From Rahnella bonaserana (lineage in GTDB: Bacteria; Pseudomonadota; Gammaproteobacteria; Enterobacterales; Enterobacteriaceae), in the NCBI RefSeq assembly GCF_019049675.1, contig NZ_JAFMOW010000054.1, positions 62,001 through 126,000 of the forward strand: 64,000 nt of DNA, read 5' to 3'. Positions 29,697 through 43,451 of the stretch are shown here, piece by piece. The notes beneath the pieces are model-generated. The model was not told where the DNA came from. It did not search any database and was given only the letters and a program-made list of their open reading frames with translations. The first letter of the stretch is position 1. The number at the start of each line of letters is the position of its first letter. The position numbers and the translations under genes were made by a program.

Positions 29697-30725
29697 TTAC
29701 GCTTTGGGGGCTGCGGTGCTTTCACGCACGATCAGTTCGCTGTCGAGCAGTAATGAACCGCTTTGTACCTGATTTCCCTGTAACTGCTCAAGCAATAATA
29801 ACATGGCCTGACGACCAAGCTGGAATCTTGGCTGCGCGACGGTGGTCAGCGGAGGGTCGGTATACTGGCTGGCCTTAATGTCATCGAAGCCGACAACCGA
29901 CAGATCCTCCGGGATGCGCAGACCCATTTTTTTCGCCTGGAACATTGCACCAATCGCCATAATATCGTTATGACAGAAAATCGCCGTAGGCGGCACTGGC
30001 AGTGACATCAGTTCGGTAACTGCCTGTGCCCCGGATTCATAGCTAAAATCGCCGTCGACGGTCAGCTGTTTTTCGACGCTGAGCCCGTTACGGCGCAGTG
30101 CCTGCACATAGCCTTGTGAACGATACTGGCACAGCGGCATATGTTTCGGCCCGGCGATGCAGGCAATGCGCTGATGTCCCAGCTTGAGAAGATAATGTAC
30201 GGCTTCAAATGCGGCGGTCAGGTTATCAATGTGTACCGTTGGCAGTTCCAGTTCTGGCGCAAATTCGTTAGCCATCACCATCGGTGGCAAATTGCGCTGT
30301 TCTTCCTTGCTGGCGTCAAAAGGTAAATCGGAGCCGAGCAGCAGCATGCCGTCAATTTGCTTGGTGATAATCAGATTGATAAAGGTTTTTTCTTGCTGAT
30401 TCTGTTGGGCGCAATCACCGATGAGCACCAGATAACCGCTTTCAGCCGCCGTGCGTTCGATCCCCTGGATCAGGTCGGAAAAAAATGGATCGCAGATGTC
30501 CGGGACGATCACTAAAATCGTACGCGATTCGTTACGTTTCAGGTTGCGGGACAGGGCGTGAGGAGAATAACCCACAGCCATGACGGCCTGATCAACCTTC
30601 TGACGGGTTGAGGCGGAGACTTTCTCCGGATTCATTAACGCGCGGGATACCGTTGCTGTTGAAACGCCTGCCTGTTCAGCCACATCTTTCATTGTCGCGG
30701 CGGGTAATTCTTTCTTGTGCTCCAA
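29697..30725 (-). CDS. cytR: Nucleoside-catabolism repressor CytR
   Basis: A LacI-family repressor that works with CRP on nucleoside uptake and breakdown genes and is released by cytidine. A TTG start at 30725 is chosen: a GGAGAG ribosome site lies just upstream and it gives 342 residues (E. coli 341), while the ATG at 30773 adds 16 residues with no homology. The helix-turn-helix ATMKDVAEQAGVSTATVSRA is followed by the hinge and a periplasmic-binding-like core (RTILVIVPDICDPFFSDLI, IDGMLLLGSDLPFDAS, TVHIDNLTAAFEAV). Confidence 0.94.
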   Translation of the reverse strand: MEHKKELPAATMKDVAEQAGVSTATVSRALMNPEKVSASTRQKVDQAVMAVGYSPHALSRNLKRNESRTILVIVPDICDPFFSDLIQGIERTAAESGYLVLIGDCAQQNQQEKTFINLIITKQIDGMLLLGSDLPFDASKEEQRNLPPMVMANEFAPELELPTVHIDNLTAAFEAVHYLLKLGHQRIACIAGPKHMPLCQYRSQGYVQALRRNGLSVEKQLTVDGDFSYESGAQAVTELMSLPVPPTAIFCHNDIMAIGAMFQAKKMGLRIPEDLSVVGFDDIKASQYTDPPLTTVAQPRFQLGRQAMLLLLEQLQGNQVQSGSLLLDSELIVRESTAAPKA

Positions 30726-30792
30726 CGTCTCTCTCCTTGCAACAGCATCAAACTGACACAACAACATCAACATTCCTCACCTGGCTACCGAT

Positions 30793-30826
30793 GATGTGTA
30801 GCACATCACATTCTAAACAGAATGTG
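30793..30826. promoter_or_regulatory. Overlapping palindromes upstream of cytR
   Basis: GATGTG-TAG-CACATC (30793-30807) directly abuts CACATTCT-AAAC-AGAATGTG (30807-30826); both are perfect inverted repeats. They lie about 70-100 bases before the cytR start. An octamer TTTGCATT (30846-30853), one base from the CytR half-site GTTGCATT, and a CRP-like half-site TGTGA (30859-30863) are close by. Autoregulation by CytR and CRP is known in E. coli; which protein uses the palindromes is not clear. Confidence 0.45.
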
Positions 30827-30928
30827 AGTAGGATTTGTTACCTAATTTGCATTAAAAGTGTGATGCAGATGCTTTTTTCGATCCATCACGCAAAAATTCT
30901 GACTAATTATGCGGATTTCCTTCAGGGA

Positions 30929-33136
<2,208 letters not shown>

Positions 33137-33325
33137 CTATAAAAAAATGACGAGATAGTGTACACTGTGTCCTTCGAAATGCATGAACATCATTGCGCGG
33201 TTCTCAGAGATTCTGTATGATTCGCCGCCTTTGGTGCATTTCGTACTCAAAGCCTATCATCCACTACGCGTGGTGTCTGACAGAACAGGGTTGGATAGCG
33301 ACGCGGCCTTAAGAAGAGGTTTTCC

Positions 33326-33538
33326 ATGAAAAAAGGTATTCACCCTAAATACGTAGAAGTTACTGCAAACTGCTCATGCGGTAACGTTATCAAAACTCAC
33401 TCAACTGTGGGTCACGATCTGAACCTGGACGTTTGTGGCGAATGTCACCCGTTCTACACTGGTAAGCAACGTGAAGTGGCTACCGGTGGCCGCGTTGACC
33501 GCTTCAACAAGCGTTTCAGCGTTCCAAGCAGCAAATAA
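33326..33538 (+). CDS. rpmE: 50S ribosomal protein L31, zinc-binding form
   Basis: A 70-residue ribosomal protein bridging the subunits. Cysteines of NCSCGN (16 and 18) and CGEC (37 and 40) form the zinc site, marking the zinc-containing paralogue rather than the Zur-regulated YkgM type. An AAGAGG ribosome site precedes the ATG. A strong terminator shared with metJ follows. Confidence 0.97.
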   Translation: MKKGIHPKYVEVTANCSCGNVIKTHSTVGHDLNLDVCGECHPFYTGKQREVATGGRVDRFNKRFSVPSSK

Positions 33539-33556
33539 GCTACGCTTGAGAGCAAG

Positions 33557-33581
33557 AAAAGGCGCCCTGGGCGCCTTTTTT
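33557..33581. terminator. Bidirectional terminator between rpmE and metJ
   Basis: AAAAGGCGCC / GGCGCCTTTT stem with a three-base loop, with T runs in both directions for the converging genes. Confidence 0.88.
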
Positions 33582-33691
33582 GTTGCCTGTCGTTTCCCTT
33601 CCCGCCAGACAAATCTCCTTTTCTCACAAAGACACTGAAAAAACGCGCGACGGGTCGCACGATCTTTCAGGTCGTCTCTGCGTTATTGCGA

Positions 33692-34009
33692 TCAGTATTC
33701 CCAGGTATCAGGATCCACACCCAGTTCACGCATCAGGATCTTCGCCGCTTCCGGGATTTCGTCACTGCGTTCTTTACGCAGGTCTTCGTCATTCGGCAAA
33801 GGCTGACCGGTGAAGGCATGAAGGAAAGCTTCGCACAATAATTCACTGTTGGTCGCATGACGCAGGTTGTTCACCTGGCGACGGGTGCGCTCATCAGTCA
33901 GAATTTTGAGGACTTTCAGCGGAATGGATACCGTAATTTTCTTAACTTGTTCGCTTTTCTTACCGTGTTCAGCGTAAGGGCTGACATATTCGCCGTTCCA
34001 CTCAGCCAT
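33692..34009 (-). CDS. metJ: Methionine repressor MetJ
   Basis: A ribbon-helix-helix dimer that, with S-adenosylmethionine, represses met genes. The ATG at 34009 gives 105 residues, as in E. coli; the upstream ATG at 34030 is rejected. The DNA-contacting strand [20 protein letters not shown] and the helix [19 protein letters not shown] are essentially identical to E. coli. It is divergent from metBL, with the met boxes in the 330-base space between. Confidence 0.97.
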   Translation of the reverse strand: MAEWNGEYVSPYAEHGKKSEQVKKITVSIPLKVLKILTDERTRRQVNNLRHATNSELLCEAFLHAFTGQPLPNDEDLRKERSDEIPEAAKILMRELGVDPDTWEY

Positions 34010-34246
34010 GGGACACCTTAAATTTATCAAAAAATAAAATTCTGAAAACCGCGTGATTATGCCCGATTTTCACTGTTCTCACTAAATAAATGTCGGAATT
34101 TGACAGGGATATCTCACGATTTCTCCTGCGGCATTGTTCGTTTTGTCACCCTGCGCTCAACAACCTCGGCGCGACAGATCTGCCTGACATCTTCATTAAC
34201 GCCATAATTTTAGCGGGTATTGCTCTGTTGCTCAATCTATACGCAA

Positions 34247-34278
34247 AGAAGTTTAGATGTCCAGATGTATTGACGTCT
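34247..34278 (+). promoter_or_regulatory. Four tandem met boxes upstream of metB
   Basis: Contiguous eight-base units AGAAGTTT, AGATGTCC, AGATGTAT and TGACGTCT match the MetJ consensus AGACGTCT at 6, 6, 6 and 7 positions. They lie 62-93 bases before the metB start in the metJ-metB divergent region (34010-34339), which otherwise holds only the two promoters. Confidence 0.88.
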
Positions 34279-34339
34279 ATAACTCCGGGCGTTACTCTTG
34301 ATACCCTCATCCTCCGCATTTTGTCAGGAAGAAACGATT

Positions 34340-35500
34340 ATGACGCGCAAGCAAGCCACCATTGCCGTGGGCAGTGGCCTGAACAATGATCAGCAATATG
34401 GCTGTGTAGTTCCGCCAATCTACCTTTCCAGTACCTACAACTTTGAAGATTTTAATCAGCCAAGAGCGCACGACTATTCACGTCGCGGTAATCCGTCACG
34501 TGATGTTGTCCAGCGTGCGCTGGCTGATCTGGAAGGTGGTGCCGGCGCGGTTCTGACCAGCAGCGGTATGTCTGCTATTCATCTGGTGTGTACGGTCTTT
34601 CTGAAACCTGGCGATTTACTGGTGGCGCCGCACGATTGCTACGGCGGCAGCTACCGTCTGTTCGACAGCCTGAGCAAGCGCGGCGCGTATCGCGTGCTGT
34701 TTGTCGATCAGGGCGACCCGCAGGCGCTGGCCGAAGCACTGAAAGAGCAGCCGAAACTTGTGCTGATTGAAACCCCGAGCAACCCGCTGCTGCGCGTAGT
34801 GGATATTCAGGCGATTTGTGACGCCTCCCGCGCCGCCGGTGCGCTGACCGTGGTGGATAACACCTTCCTCAGCCCGGCGTTGCAAAATCCGTTGCAGCTT
34901 GGCGCGGATCTGGTCGTTCATTCGTGTACGAAATATCTTAACGGGCATTCTGATGTGGTCGCCGGTACGGTAATATCTAAGACCGCAGAACACGCGACAG
35001 AACTGGCGTGGTGGGCGAACAACATTGGTGTGACCGCTGCGGCCTTTGACAGCTATCTGTTATTGCGTGGTCTGCGCACGCTGACAGTTCGCGTGAAACA
35101 GCAGCAGGAAAATGCACTGGCAATTGTTGCTTATTTACAGAAACAATCGCAGGTCAAAAAGCTGTATCATCCGTCGCTGCCGGAAAACCAGGGGCACGAC
35201 ATTGCCCGCCGTCAGCAACGTGGCTTTGGTGCCATGATCAGTTTTGAATTTAACGGAGATGAAGCTCAGCTGCGCCATTTCCTGAAAGAATTGAAGTTAT
35301 TTACCCTCGCAGAATCACTGGGGGGCGTCGAAAGCCTGATTTCTCACACCGCGACGATGACGCACGCTGGCATGGCGCCGGAAGCGCGCAAAGCCGCCGG
35401 GATTTCTGACAGCTTGCTCCGTATTTCTGTAGGTCTTGAAGACAGCGAAGATTTGATTGCTGATCTGGAACACGCATTCCAGTCAGTGGCAACGAGGTAA
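34340..35500 (+). CDS. metB: Cystathionine gamma-synthase
   Basis: A pyridoxal-phosphate enzyme joining O-succinylhomoserine and cysteine to cystathionine. The ATG at 34340, with an AGGAAG site upstream, gives 386 residues, equal to E. coli. The PLP lysine is Lys198 in VVHSCTKYLNGHSD; YSRRGNPSRDVVQ, APHDCYGGSYRLF and ESLGGVESLISHTA line the active site. The stop is two bases before the metL start, so metBL is an operon under MetJ. Confidence 0.97.
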   Translation: MTRKQATIAVGSGLNNDQQYGCVVPPIYLSSTYNFEDFNQPRAHDYSRRGNPSRDVVQRALADLEGGAGAVLTSSGMSAIHLVCTVFLKPGDLLVAPHDCYGGSYRLFDSLSKRGAYRVLFVDQGDPQALAEALKEQPKLVLIETPSNPLLRVVDIQAICDASRAAGALTVVDNTFLSPALQNPLQLGADLVVHSCTKYLNGHSDVVAGTVISKTAEHATELAWWANNIGVTAAAFDSYLLLRGLRTLTVRVKQQQENALAIVAYLQKQSQVKKLYHPSLPENQGHDIARRQQRGFGAMISFEFNGDEAQLRHFLKELKLFTLAESLGGVESLISHTATMTHAGMAPEARKAAGISDSLLRISVGLEDSEDLIADLEHAFQSVATR

Positions 35501-35502
35501 GT

Positions 35503-37938
35503 ATGAATGCAATAGCGGTTGCAGCGCCGGCGGGAAGCCGTCAGTTGCACAAATTTGGTGGTAGCAGTCTGGCCGACGTGAAATGTTATCTGCGCGTCGC
35601 CGGAATTATGGCCGAGTATGCCAAGCCGGGTGACATGATGGTGGTGTCGGCAGCGGGCAGCACAACCAACCAGCTGATCAGCTGGCTGAAGCTCAGCCAG
35701 ACAGACAGAATTGCCGCGCATCAGGTTCAGCAGGCTTTGCGCCGTTATCAGAGTGATTTGATAACCGGCCTGTTGCCGCCGGAAATGGCCGAACCGCTTA
35801 TTGCTTTGTTTATTCATGATCTCGAACGTCTGGCTGTTTTGCTTGATGGCAAAATGACCGATGCGATTTACGCCGAAGTCGTCGGGCATGGCGAAGTCTG
35901 GTCTGCACGCCTGATGTCTGCGGTGTTATGCAAACTGGAATTACCGGCCGCCTGGCTGGATGCCCGTGAATTCCTGCGTGCCGAACGTGCCGCTCAGCCT
36001 CAGGTAGATGAAGGCCGTTCGTATCCGCTGCTGCAACAACTTCTCGCGCAACATCCTCAGCAATATCTTGTGGTAACGGGCTTTATCGCCCGCAGCGAAG
36101 CGGGTGAAACCGTGCTGCTTGGCCGTAACGGCAGTGACTATTCCGCCACTCAGATTGGCGCACTGGCCGACGCCAGCCGCGTGACGATCTGGAGTGATGT
36201 GGCCGGTGTTTACAGCGCCGACCCGCGTAAAGTGAAAGATGCCTGTCTGTTGCCGTTGCTGCGTCTCGATGAAGCCAGCGAACTGGCGCGTCTGGCGGCC
36301 CCGGTGCTGCACACCCGCACGCTTCAGCCGGTTTCCGGCAGCGATATCGATTTACAGCTGCGTTGCAGCTATCAGCCGGAGCAGGGCTCAACGCGTATTG
36401 AGCGTGTGCTGGCTTCCGGGACCGGTGCAAAAATTGTCACCAGTCACGATGATATTTGCCTGATCGAAATGGTTATTCCATCCGGCCACGATTTTGGCCT
36501 GGCGCAAAAAGATGTCGAGCTGCTGCTAAAACGCGCGCAGATCAAACCGCTGTGTACCGGCATTCACCCGGACCGTAATTTGCTGCAACTTTGTTACACC
36601 TCCGAAGTGGCGGGCAGCGTATTGCAGGTTCTCGAAGAGGCGGCACTTCCGGCGCGTCTGACGCTGCGTGAAGGGCTGGCACTGGTGGCGCTGGTCGGTG
36701 CGGGCGTGTGCAAGAATCCGCTTCACAGCCACCGTTTCTATCAGGAAATGAAAGATCAGCCGGTAGAGTTTATCTGGCAGGCGGAAGACGGTATCAGTCT
36801 GGTCGCCGTGCTGCGTATCGGCCCGACAGCGCACCTGATTCAGGGGCTGCACAAAACGCTGTTCCGTGCTGAAAAGCAAATTGGTCTGATGCTGTTTGGT
36901 AAAGGTAATATCGGGTCACGCTGGCTGGAACTGTTTGCCCGCGAGCAAAAGAACATTTCTGCCCGCAGCGGTTTTGAGTTTGTGCTGGCCGGTGTGGTCG
37001 ACAGCAAGCGCAGTTTGCTCAATTACGAGGGACTGGATGCCAGCCGTGCTCTGGCCTTCTTTGATGATGAATCGCAGGCGCACGACGAAGAATCGCTGTT
37101 CCTGTGGATGCGTGCGCATCCCTATGACGATTTAGTGGTGCTGGACGTCACCGCCAGCGCCGAACTGGCCGATCAGTATCTGGATTTCGCCAGCTACGGT
37201 TTCCATGTGATCAGCGCCAACAAACAGGCGGGCGCGTCGGATACCCATAAATACCGTCAGATCCGCGACGCGTTTTCCAAAACCGACAGCCACTGGCTAT
37301 ATAACGCTACGGTCGGCGCCGGTTTACCGGTTAACCATACGGTGCGTGATTTACGCGAAAGCGGCGACAGTATTCTGGCCATCAGCGGGATTTTCTCCGG
37401 TACCTTATCATGGCTGTTCCTGCAATTTGACGGCACGCTGCCGTTCACCGAACTGGTCGATTTGGCGTGGCAGCAGGGGCTGACCGAGCCGGATCCGCGT
37501 GATGATTTATCCGGTCAGGATGTGATGCGCAAGCTGGTGATTCTGGCGCGTGAAGCCGGTTATGACATCGAGCCTACGCAGGTTCGTGTGGAATCGCTGG
37601 TGCCGGAAAGTTGCGCGAACGGTTCTGTCGATCAGTTTTTTGAAGACGGCGAGGCGCTGAACCAGCAAATGCTGCAACGTCTGGAAGCTGCCCGTGAAAT
37701 GGGACTGGTGCTGCGCTACGTGGCGCGTTTCGATGCAAACGGCAAAGCGCGCGTGGGTGTTGAAGCGGTACGTGAGGATCATCCTCTGGCTTCCCTGTTG
37801 CCATGCGATAACGTGTTTGCCATCGAAAGCCGCTGGTATCGCGATAACCCGCTGGTGATCCGCGGACCAGGTGCAGGACGTGATGTCACCGCAGGTGCAT
37901 TGCAGTCGGACCTTAATCGCCTGACGCAACTTCTCTGA
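35503..37938 (+). CDS. metL: Bifunctional aspartokinase II / homoserine dehydrogenase II
   Basis: A fused enzyme catalysing the first and third steps of the homoserine pathway for methionine. It has 811 residues (E. coli 810). The aspartokinase domain runs from KFGGSSLADVKCYLRVA to about residue 300 (with VVSAAGSTTNQL and GRNGSDYSATQIGA), then regulatory ACT-like repeats, and the homoserine dehydrogenase domain begins at IGLMLFGKGNIGSRW near residue 460 with SANKQAG and YNATVGAGLPVNHTVRDL. It is the methionine-repressed isozyme, set by its MetJ-controlled operon. Confidence 0.97.
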   Translation: MNAIAVAAPAGSRQLHKFGGSSLADVKCYLRVAGIMAEYAKPGDMMVVSAAGSTTNQLISWLKLSQTDRIAAHQVQQALRRYQSDLITGLLPPEMAEPLIALFIHDLERLAVLLDGKMTDAIYAEVVGHGEVWSARLMSAVLCKLELPAAWLDAREFLRAERAAQPQVDEGRSYPLLQQLLAQHPQQYLVVTGFIARSEAGETVLLGRNGSDYSATQIGALADASRVTIWSDVAGVYSADPRKVKDACLLPLLRLDEASELARLAAPVLHTRTLQPVSGSDIDLQLRCSYQPEQGSTRIERVLASGTGAKIVTSHDDICLIEMVIPSGHDFGLAQKDVELLLKRAQIKPLCTGIHPDRNLLQLCYTSEVAGSVLQVLEEAALPARLTLREGLALVALVGAGVCKNPLHSHRFYQEMKDQPVEFIWQAEDGISLVAVLRIGPTAHLIQGLHKTLFRAEKQIGLMLFGKGNIGSRWLELFAREQKNISARSGFEFVLAGVVDSKRSLLNYEGLDASRALAFFDDESQAHDEESLFLWMRAHPYDDLVVLDVTASAELADQYLDFASYGFHVISANKQAGASDTHKYRQIRDAFSKTDSHWLYNATVGAGLPVNHTVRDLRESGDSILAISGIFSGTLSWLFLQFDGTLPFTELVDLAWQQGLTEPDPRDDLSGQDVMRKLVILAREAGYDIEPTQVRVESLVPESCANGSVDQFFEDGEALNQQMLQRLEAAREMGLVLRYVARFDANGKARVGVEAVREDHPLASLLPCDNVFAIESRWYRDNPLVIRGPGAGRDVTAGALQSDLNRLTQLL

Positions 37939-38015
37939 TCCCTGCTCCTTACCTCTCAGGAGGATGGTGTGCTGGTTTAACTGTGTCAGAACAGGGTGCA
38001 GCGTGGTCTGCTAAA

Positions 38016-38060
38016 CCCCCTCCCAGCCTTCCCCCTTCGCAGGGGGAGGAGCTTAACCCC
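38016..38060. repeat. GC-rich intergenic palindrome, copy 1
   Basis: In the 303-base metL-metF gap, CCCTCCCAGCC leads into a stem TCCCCCT-TCGC-AGGGGGA followed by GGAGC. A relative with the same stem (loop GCGA) occurs at 46835-46854 after argH. This is the layout of REP-like dispersed palindromes common in Enterobacterales. Two copies are too few to define the family from this window alone. Confidence 0.6.
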
Positions 38061-38170
38061 CGTAGCAAAACCTTCCCAAAGTGAAATTCTTTCAGATTGC
38101 GTGAAGATTAATCATCCCTTGCCCTCATTTTAACGTTGACACTTTGCCTGCTTTCCGTCATTTTCTATCT

Positions 38171-38194
38171 ATACGTTTAGACGTCCAAACGTCC
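38171..38194 (+). promoter_or_regulatory. Three tandem met boxes upstream of metF
   Basis: ATACGTTT, AGACGTCC and AAACGTCC are contiguous and match AGACGTCT at 6, 7 and 6 positions, ending 47 bases before the metF start. They make MetJ control of metF very likely. Confidence 0.87.
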
Positions 38195-38214
38195 ATCATG
38201 ACGAACCATAATAA

Positions 38215-39150
<936 letters not shown>

Positions 39151-39175
39151 TCTTCTTTGCTCAAATGCTGAATAC

Positions 39176-39202
39176 AAAAAACCCGCGAATTCGCGGGTTT
39201 TT
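39176..39202. terminator. Bidirectional terminator between metF and ppc
   Basis: AAAACCCGCG / CGCGGGTTTT stem around AATT, with A and T runs on the two sides. Confidence 0.88.
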
Positions 39203-39225
39203 CTTTGGCTGCTTTTCAGTGGGAA

Positions 39226-41871
39226 CTAGCCGGTATTGCGCATACCTGCTGCCACGCCAGCGATCGTCACCATCAGCGCCTGTTCGACGTTGGCATCCTG
39301 CTTACCGTCTTTTTCCAGCTCGCGGGAACGGTGCAGCAGTTCAGCCTGCAACACGTTCAGCGGGTCGGTGTAGACGTTACGCAGTGCGATAGATTCTGCA
39401 ATCCACGGCAAATCTTCCATCAGGTGATCGTCGTTAGAAATCGCCAGAATCACTTTGATGTCGCTCGCCAGCTGGTCACGCAACTGCTGACCGAGCGGCC
39501 ACAGTTCTTTCCCAACCAGACGGTGATCGTAGTATTCCGCCAGCCAAAGGTCAGCTTTTGCAAACACCATTTCCAGCATACCGATACGGGTAGAGAAGAA
39601 TGGCCAGTCGCGGCACATGGTTTCCAGCTCGTCACGTTTACCGCCATCCACCACAGACTGCAAACCGGCACCGGCACCCAGCCAGGCTGGCAGCATCAGA
39701 CGGTTTTGTGTCCAGGCGAAAATCCACGGGATCGCACGCAGGCTTTCAACGCCTCCGCTGGCTTTACGTTTCGCCGGGCGTGAACCCAGTGGCAGTTTTG
39801 CCAGTTCCTGCTCCGGCGTTGCTGCTCGGAAGTAAGGCACGAAGTCTTTATTCTCGCGCACGTAACCGCGGTACATTTTGCACGACACATCGGAAAGCTG
39901 TTCCATGATGTCCACCCAGGCTTGTTTCGGCTCAGGCGGTGGCAACAGGTTGGCTTCCAGAATTGCAGAGGTGTAAAGCGCCAGACTGCTGATGGTGACT
40001 TCCGGCAGACCGAATTTGAAGCGGATCATCTCGCCCTGTTCGGTAACGCGCAGGCCACCTTTCAGGCTGCCCGGAGGCTGAGACAACAACGCTGCCTGCG
40101 CCGGTGCGCCGCCGCGGCCGATAGAACCGCCGCGTCCGTGGAACAGTGTCAGGGCAATACCGGCTTTTTCGCAGGTTTTGATCAGGGCATCCTGCGCGCG
40201 ATATTGCGCCCACGATGCCGCCATCACGCCCGCATCTTTCGCGGAGTCGGAATAGCCAATCATCACCATCTGTTTGCCCTGAATGAAACCGCGATACCAG
40301 TCGATGCTCAGCAACTGCTTCATTACATCGTCGGCATTGTTCAGGTCGTCGAGGGTTTCGAACAGCGGCGCGACAGGCATCGGGAACGGGCAACCGGCTT
40401 CTTTCAGCAGCAGATGCACGGCCAGCACGTCAGACGGCGTGCGCGCCATTGAAATGACATACGCGGCAATCGAGCCTTCCGGCGCTTCGGCAATCACCTG
40501 ACAGGTGTCGAGCACTTCTTTGGTGTCAGCGCTCGGTTCCCAGTGACGTGGCACCAGCGGACGTTTTGAGTTCAGTTCGCGGATCAGGAAAGCCTGTTTG
40601 TCGGATTCTGACCAGCTTTCGTAATCGCCCAGACCGAGGTAACGGGTGATTTCAGCAATCGCGTCGGTATGACGGGTGCTTTCCTGACGCACGTCGATGC
40701 GAACCAGCGGCACGCCGAAGCAGCGCACACGACGCAGCGTATCCAGCAACTGACCGTTGGCGATAATGCCCATATTGCAGGCCTGCAACGACTGATAACA
40801 GGCATAAAGCGGTGCCCACAACTGATCATTTTTCACCAGCAAATCGTGAGGACGCGCAACGCGCTCGCCTTTCAGACGGGCTTCCAGATACACCTGAGTA
40901 TTGGTCAGCTGCGAACGCAGCTGTTTCATGATTTCGCGGTAAGGTTCGAGGATGTCCGCGCCACCGGCCAGCTCACGCAACTCCGGCGTACATTCGGTCA
41001 TCGACAATTCTGACACCAGCACGGCGATATCGCGCAGGAACAGGTCAGTTGCTTTCCAGCGGCTCAGCAACAGTACGTGACGGGTGATATCGGCGGTTAC
41101 ATTCGGATTACCGTCGCGGTCACCGCCCATCCAGGAGGTGAAACGCACCGGCACGGCTTCCACTGGCATTTTATAATCCAGTGAGGTTTCCAGCTGTTCA
41201 TTCAGTTCACGCAGGAAAGCAGGCACGCCTTCCCACAGGCTGTTTTCAACCACCGCAAAGCCCCATTTGGCTTCGTCCACCGGAGAAGGGCGGTTTTTGC
41301 GGATTTCATCGGTATGCCATGACTGTGCGATCAACTGACGCAGACGGCGCATGATTTGCTTGCGCTCGTAATCGGCCAGATCGTTATGGTCGAGCTGCTT
41401 GAGGCAGTTATTCACTTCCACCAGTTTGTGGATCAGCGTACGGCGGGCAATTTCTGTCGGGTGTGCGGTCAGCACCAGTTCGATAGAAAGCTGGTCAACG
41501 GCATCACGTAATTGCTGTTCAGAGAGATTTTTGGATTTCAGACGATCGAACAATTGCGCCAGCGCTTCAGGATTGCTGGCCGCTTCGCCGTGCGGCGAAA
41601 TGCTGTGATATTGTTCCGCCACGTTGGCTAAATTCAGAAACTGGCTAAAAGCACGGGCAACAGGCAGCAACTCATCATTTGAGAGATTTTGCAGCGTTGA
41701 CAGCAATTCCTGTCGATCCGCGTCGTTTCCGGCACGGGAGGATTTCGACAGCTTACGGATTTTCTCAACACGATCCAGGATATGCTCTCCCAACGTATCT
41801 TTGATCGTGTCGCCTAGCAATTTACCTAAGGTACTGACATTACTTCGCATTGCGGAATATTGTTCGTTCAT
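39226..41871 (-). CDS. ppc: Phosphoenolpyruvate carboxylase
   Basis: A cytosolic homotetramer that refills the TCA cycle by carboxylating phosphoenolpyruvate to oxaloacetate. It has 881 residues (E. coli 883). Catalytic His137 lies in [14 protein letters not shown], and the second signature is [19 protein letters not shown] with [14 protein letters not shown] downstream. The C-terminus ends with the conserved MRNTG. It is a single gene with a 290-base upstream region shared with the argE end. Confidence 0.97.
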   Translation of the reverse strand: MNEQYSAMRSNVSTLGKLLGDTIKDTLGEHILDRVEKIRKLSKSSRAGNDADRQELLSTLQNLSNDELLPVARAFSQFLNLANVAEQYHSISPHGEAASNPEALAQLFDRLKSKNLSEQQLRDAVDQLSIELVLTAHPTEIARRTLIHKLVEVNNCLKQLDHNDLADYERKQIMRRLRQLIAQSWHTDEIRKNRPSPVDEAKWGFAVVENSLWEGVPAFLRELNEQLETSLDYKMPVEAVPVRFTSWMGGDRDGNPNVTADITRHVLLLSRWKATDLFLRDIAVLVSELSMTECTPELRELAGGADILEPYREIMKQLRSQLTNTQVYLEARLKGERVARPHDLLVKNDQLWAPLYACYQSLQACNMGIIANGQLLDTLRRVRCFGVPLVRIDVRQESTRHTDAIAEITRYLGLGDYESWSESDKQAFLIRELNSKRPLVPRHWEPSADTKEVLDTCQVIAEAPEGSIAAYVISMARTPSDVLAVHLLLKEAGCPFPMPVAPLFETLDDLNNADDVMKQLLSIDWYRGFIQGKQMVMIGYSDSAKDAGVMAASWAQYRAQDALIKTCEKAGIALTLFHGRGGSIGRGGAPAQAALLSQPPGSLKGGLRVTEQGEMIRFKFGLPEVTISSLALYTSAILEANLLPPPEPKQAWVDIMEQLSDVSCKMYRGYVRENKDFVPYFRAATPEQELAKLPLGSRPAKRKASGGVESLRAIPWIFAWTQNRLMLPAWLGAGAGLQSVVDGGKRDELETMCRDWPFFSTRIGMLEMVFAKADLWLAEYYDHRLVGKELWPLGQQLRDQLASDIKVILAISNDDHLMEDLPWIAESIALRNVYTDPLNVLQAELLHRSRELEKDGKQDANVEQALMVTIAGVAAGMRNTG

Positions 41872-42107
41872 ATTACCTCTGACCCGTTCTCTCGTTTAAT
41901 TTTTATATTCTGTAAATAACTTTCACCCGTCAGGCATTCTTGCCCCGTTCACCCTGCCAACCTGGCCACACTTTTTAAAAGCCACATCTGTTTTAACCCA
42001 AAAAGCCCCGATCACTCACGTGAAAAATGGTCTTTTTGGCGATGTCGCTGAAATTTAATTACATCAGCGACGATATCAGTTTGGCTAATCAACGTTTTGT
42101 ACAGTAT

Positions 42108-42132
42108 CAAAGGGCGCCCGTGAGCGCCCTGA
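42108..42132 (-). terminator. Weak terminator after argE
   Basis: AGGGCGC / GCGCCCT stem with a six-base loop 30 bases beyond the argE stop. Only three T residues follow on the minus strand. The rest of the 290-base gap to ppc shows no other clear element. Confidence 0.5.
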
Positions 42133-42161
42133 TTGTTTCTTCATCAATCTGTCATTCAGTA

Positions 42162-43313
42162 TCAGTGATAACAGAAATGATGAACAACCTGAGAAATCAG
42201 CTCGCGAGTTGGTTTAATGAACGCGGTATCTATATATTCGTCTGGCTGGTGCGCCTGATCGATAGAACCCGGTCCGAGAACCAGCGTCGGGCACAGTTCC
42301 TGAATAAATGGCGCCTCGGTGCAGTAGTTAACGATTTCCGTTTCCACCCCCAGCAGTTTCTCAACAACCTGCACCAGCGGATGATCCGGCGGACATTCAT
42401 AACCGGGGATCGGCGGATGCAGTTCTTCAATCACGATACGTCCCGGCCAGCGTTCGCTTACCGGTGCCAGTGCCTCATTCAGCAGACCATCAATGTCGGT
42501 CAGCGTCAGACCCGGCAGCGGGCGGATATCCATATGCATTTCGCAGCAGGCACAAATACGGTTTGGCGCGTCGCCGCCGTTAATGTAGCCAAAGTTCATG
42601 GTCGGGTACGGGATGACGAAACCACTGTGGTTGTAACGGCTTTTCAGCGTATTGCGCAGCGTCATTAAATGGGTAATCGATTCATGCATCAGTTCAATGG
42701 CATTTACGCCACGCGAAGGATCGCTGGAATGGCCGGACTGACCGGTAATACGGATAGCATTCGACAGATGGCCTTTATGCGCACGAACCGGCTTCAGGGA
42801 AGTCGGTTCGCCGATGATCGCGCAGTCAGGGCGAATTTTGGCGTTTTTGGAAAAATAGCTGGCACCGGCCATGGTGGTTTCTTCATCAGCGGTCGCCAAA
42901 ATATACAGGGGTTTAGTCAGTTTGGTCAGATCGACATCGCGCAGTGAATCGAGGATAAATGCGAAGAAACCTTTCATGTCGGCGGTACCCAAACCATAGA
43001 GCTTATTTTCATGCTCGGTCAGGGTGAAAGGATCACGTGTCCAGCGGCCGTCGTCAAACGGAACGGTGTCGGTATGTCCCGCCAGCAGCAAGCCGCCTGC
43101 ACCTTCGCCAGTACTGGCTAACATATTGAATTTGTGGCGCGTTCCTGGAACGGGTTGCACTTCGACTTTGAAGCCTAAATCACCGAACCAGCCTGCCAGT
43201 AAATTGATTAACGTCTCATTGCTCTGGTCCAAAGCCGCGTCGGTTGCGCTGATGGAAGGGGTTGCGATTAACGCCCGGTAGAGCTCAATAAAAGGAGGTA
43301 ATTTCATCTTCAC
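42162..43313 (-). CDS. argE: Acetylornithine deacetylase
   Basis: An M20-family metallo-hydrolase that releases ornithine from N-acetylornithine. It has 383 residues, as in E. coli. His80 ([17 protein letters not shown]), Asp of [13 protein letters not shown], the Glu pair of [11 protein letters not shown] and the late His of INQ-type [14 protein letters not shown] form the metal site. It is divergent from argCBH and shares their ArgR operators. Confidence 0.97.
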   Translation of the reverse strand: MKMKLPPFIELYRALIATPSISATDAALDQSNETLINLLAGWFGDLGFKVEVQPVPGTRHKFNMLASTGEGAGGLLLAGHTDTVPFDDGRWTRDPFTLTEHENKLYGLGTADMKGFFAFILDSLRDVDLTKLTKPLYILATADEETTMAGASYFSKNAKIRPDCAIIGEPTSLKPVRAHKGHLSNAIRITGQSGHSSDPSRGVNAIELMHESITHLMTLRNTLKSRYNHSGFVIPYPTMNFGYINGGDAPNRICACCEMHMDIRPLPGLTLTDIDGLLNEALAPVSERWPGRIVIEELHPPIPGYECPPDHPLVQVVEKLLGVETEIVNYCTEAPFIQELCPTLVLGPGSIDQAHQPDEYIDTAFIKPTRELISQVVHHFCYH

Positions 43314-43338
43314 TGTTGACAGCCTTTAGTTAGGGTAG

Positions 43339-43377
43339 TATTCATATTCATGCAATAATTGTGAATAAAAATACAAT
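43339..43377. promoter_or_regulatory. Tandem ARG boxes between argE and argC
   Basis: Two 18-base ARG boxes separated by three bases, the standard ArgR arrangement. The second (43360-43377, TGTGAATAAAAATACAAT) matches the consensus WNTGAATWWWWATTCANW at 17 of 18 positions; the first (43339-43356) at 14. They should repress both argE and argCBH when arginine is plentiful. Confidence 0.88.
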
Positions 43378-43451
43378 AAGCCAGCGCGTAAGGAAACCGG
43401 AAAAAAATTCATCCGGCCCCTACCCAAAAATTGAGAAGGTGAACAAGCCCT

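Noticed and set aside
30726-30773. ATG start for CytR at 30773
   Set aside because: Adds 16 residues without homology; the TTG at 30725 has a good ribosome site and gives the family length.
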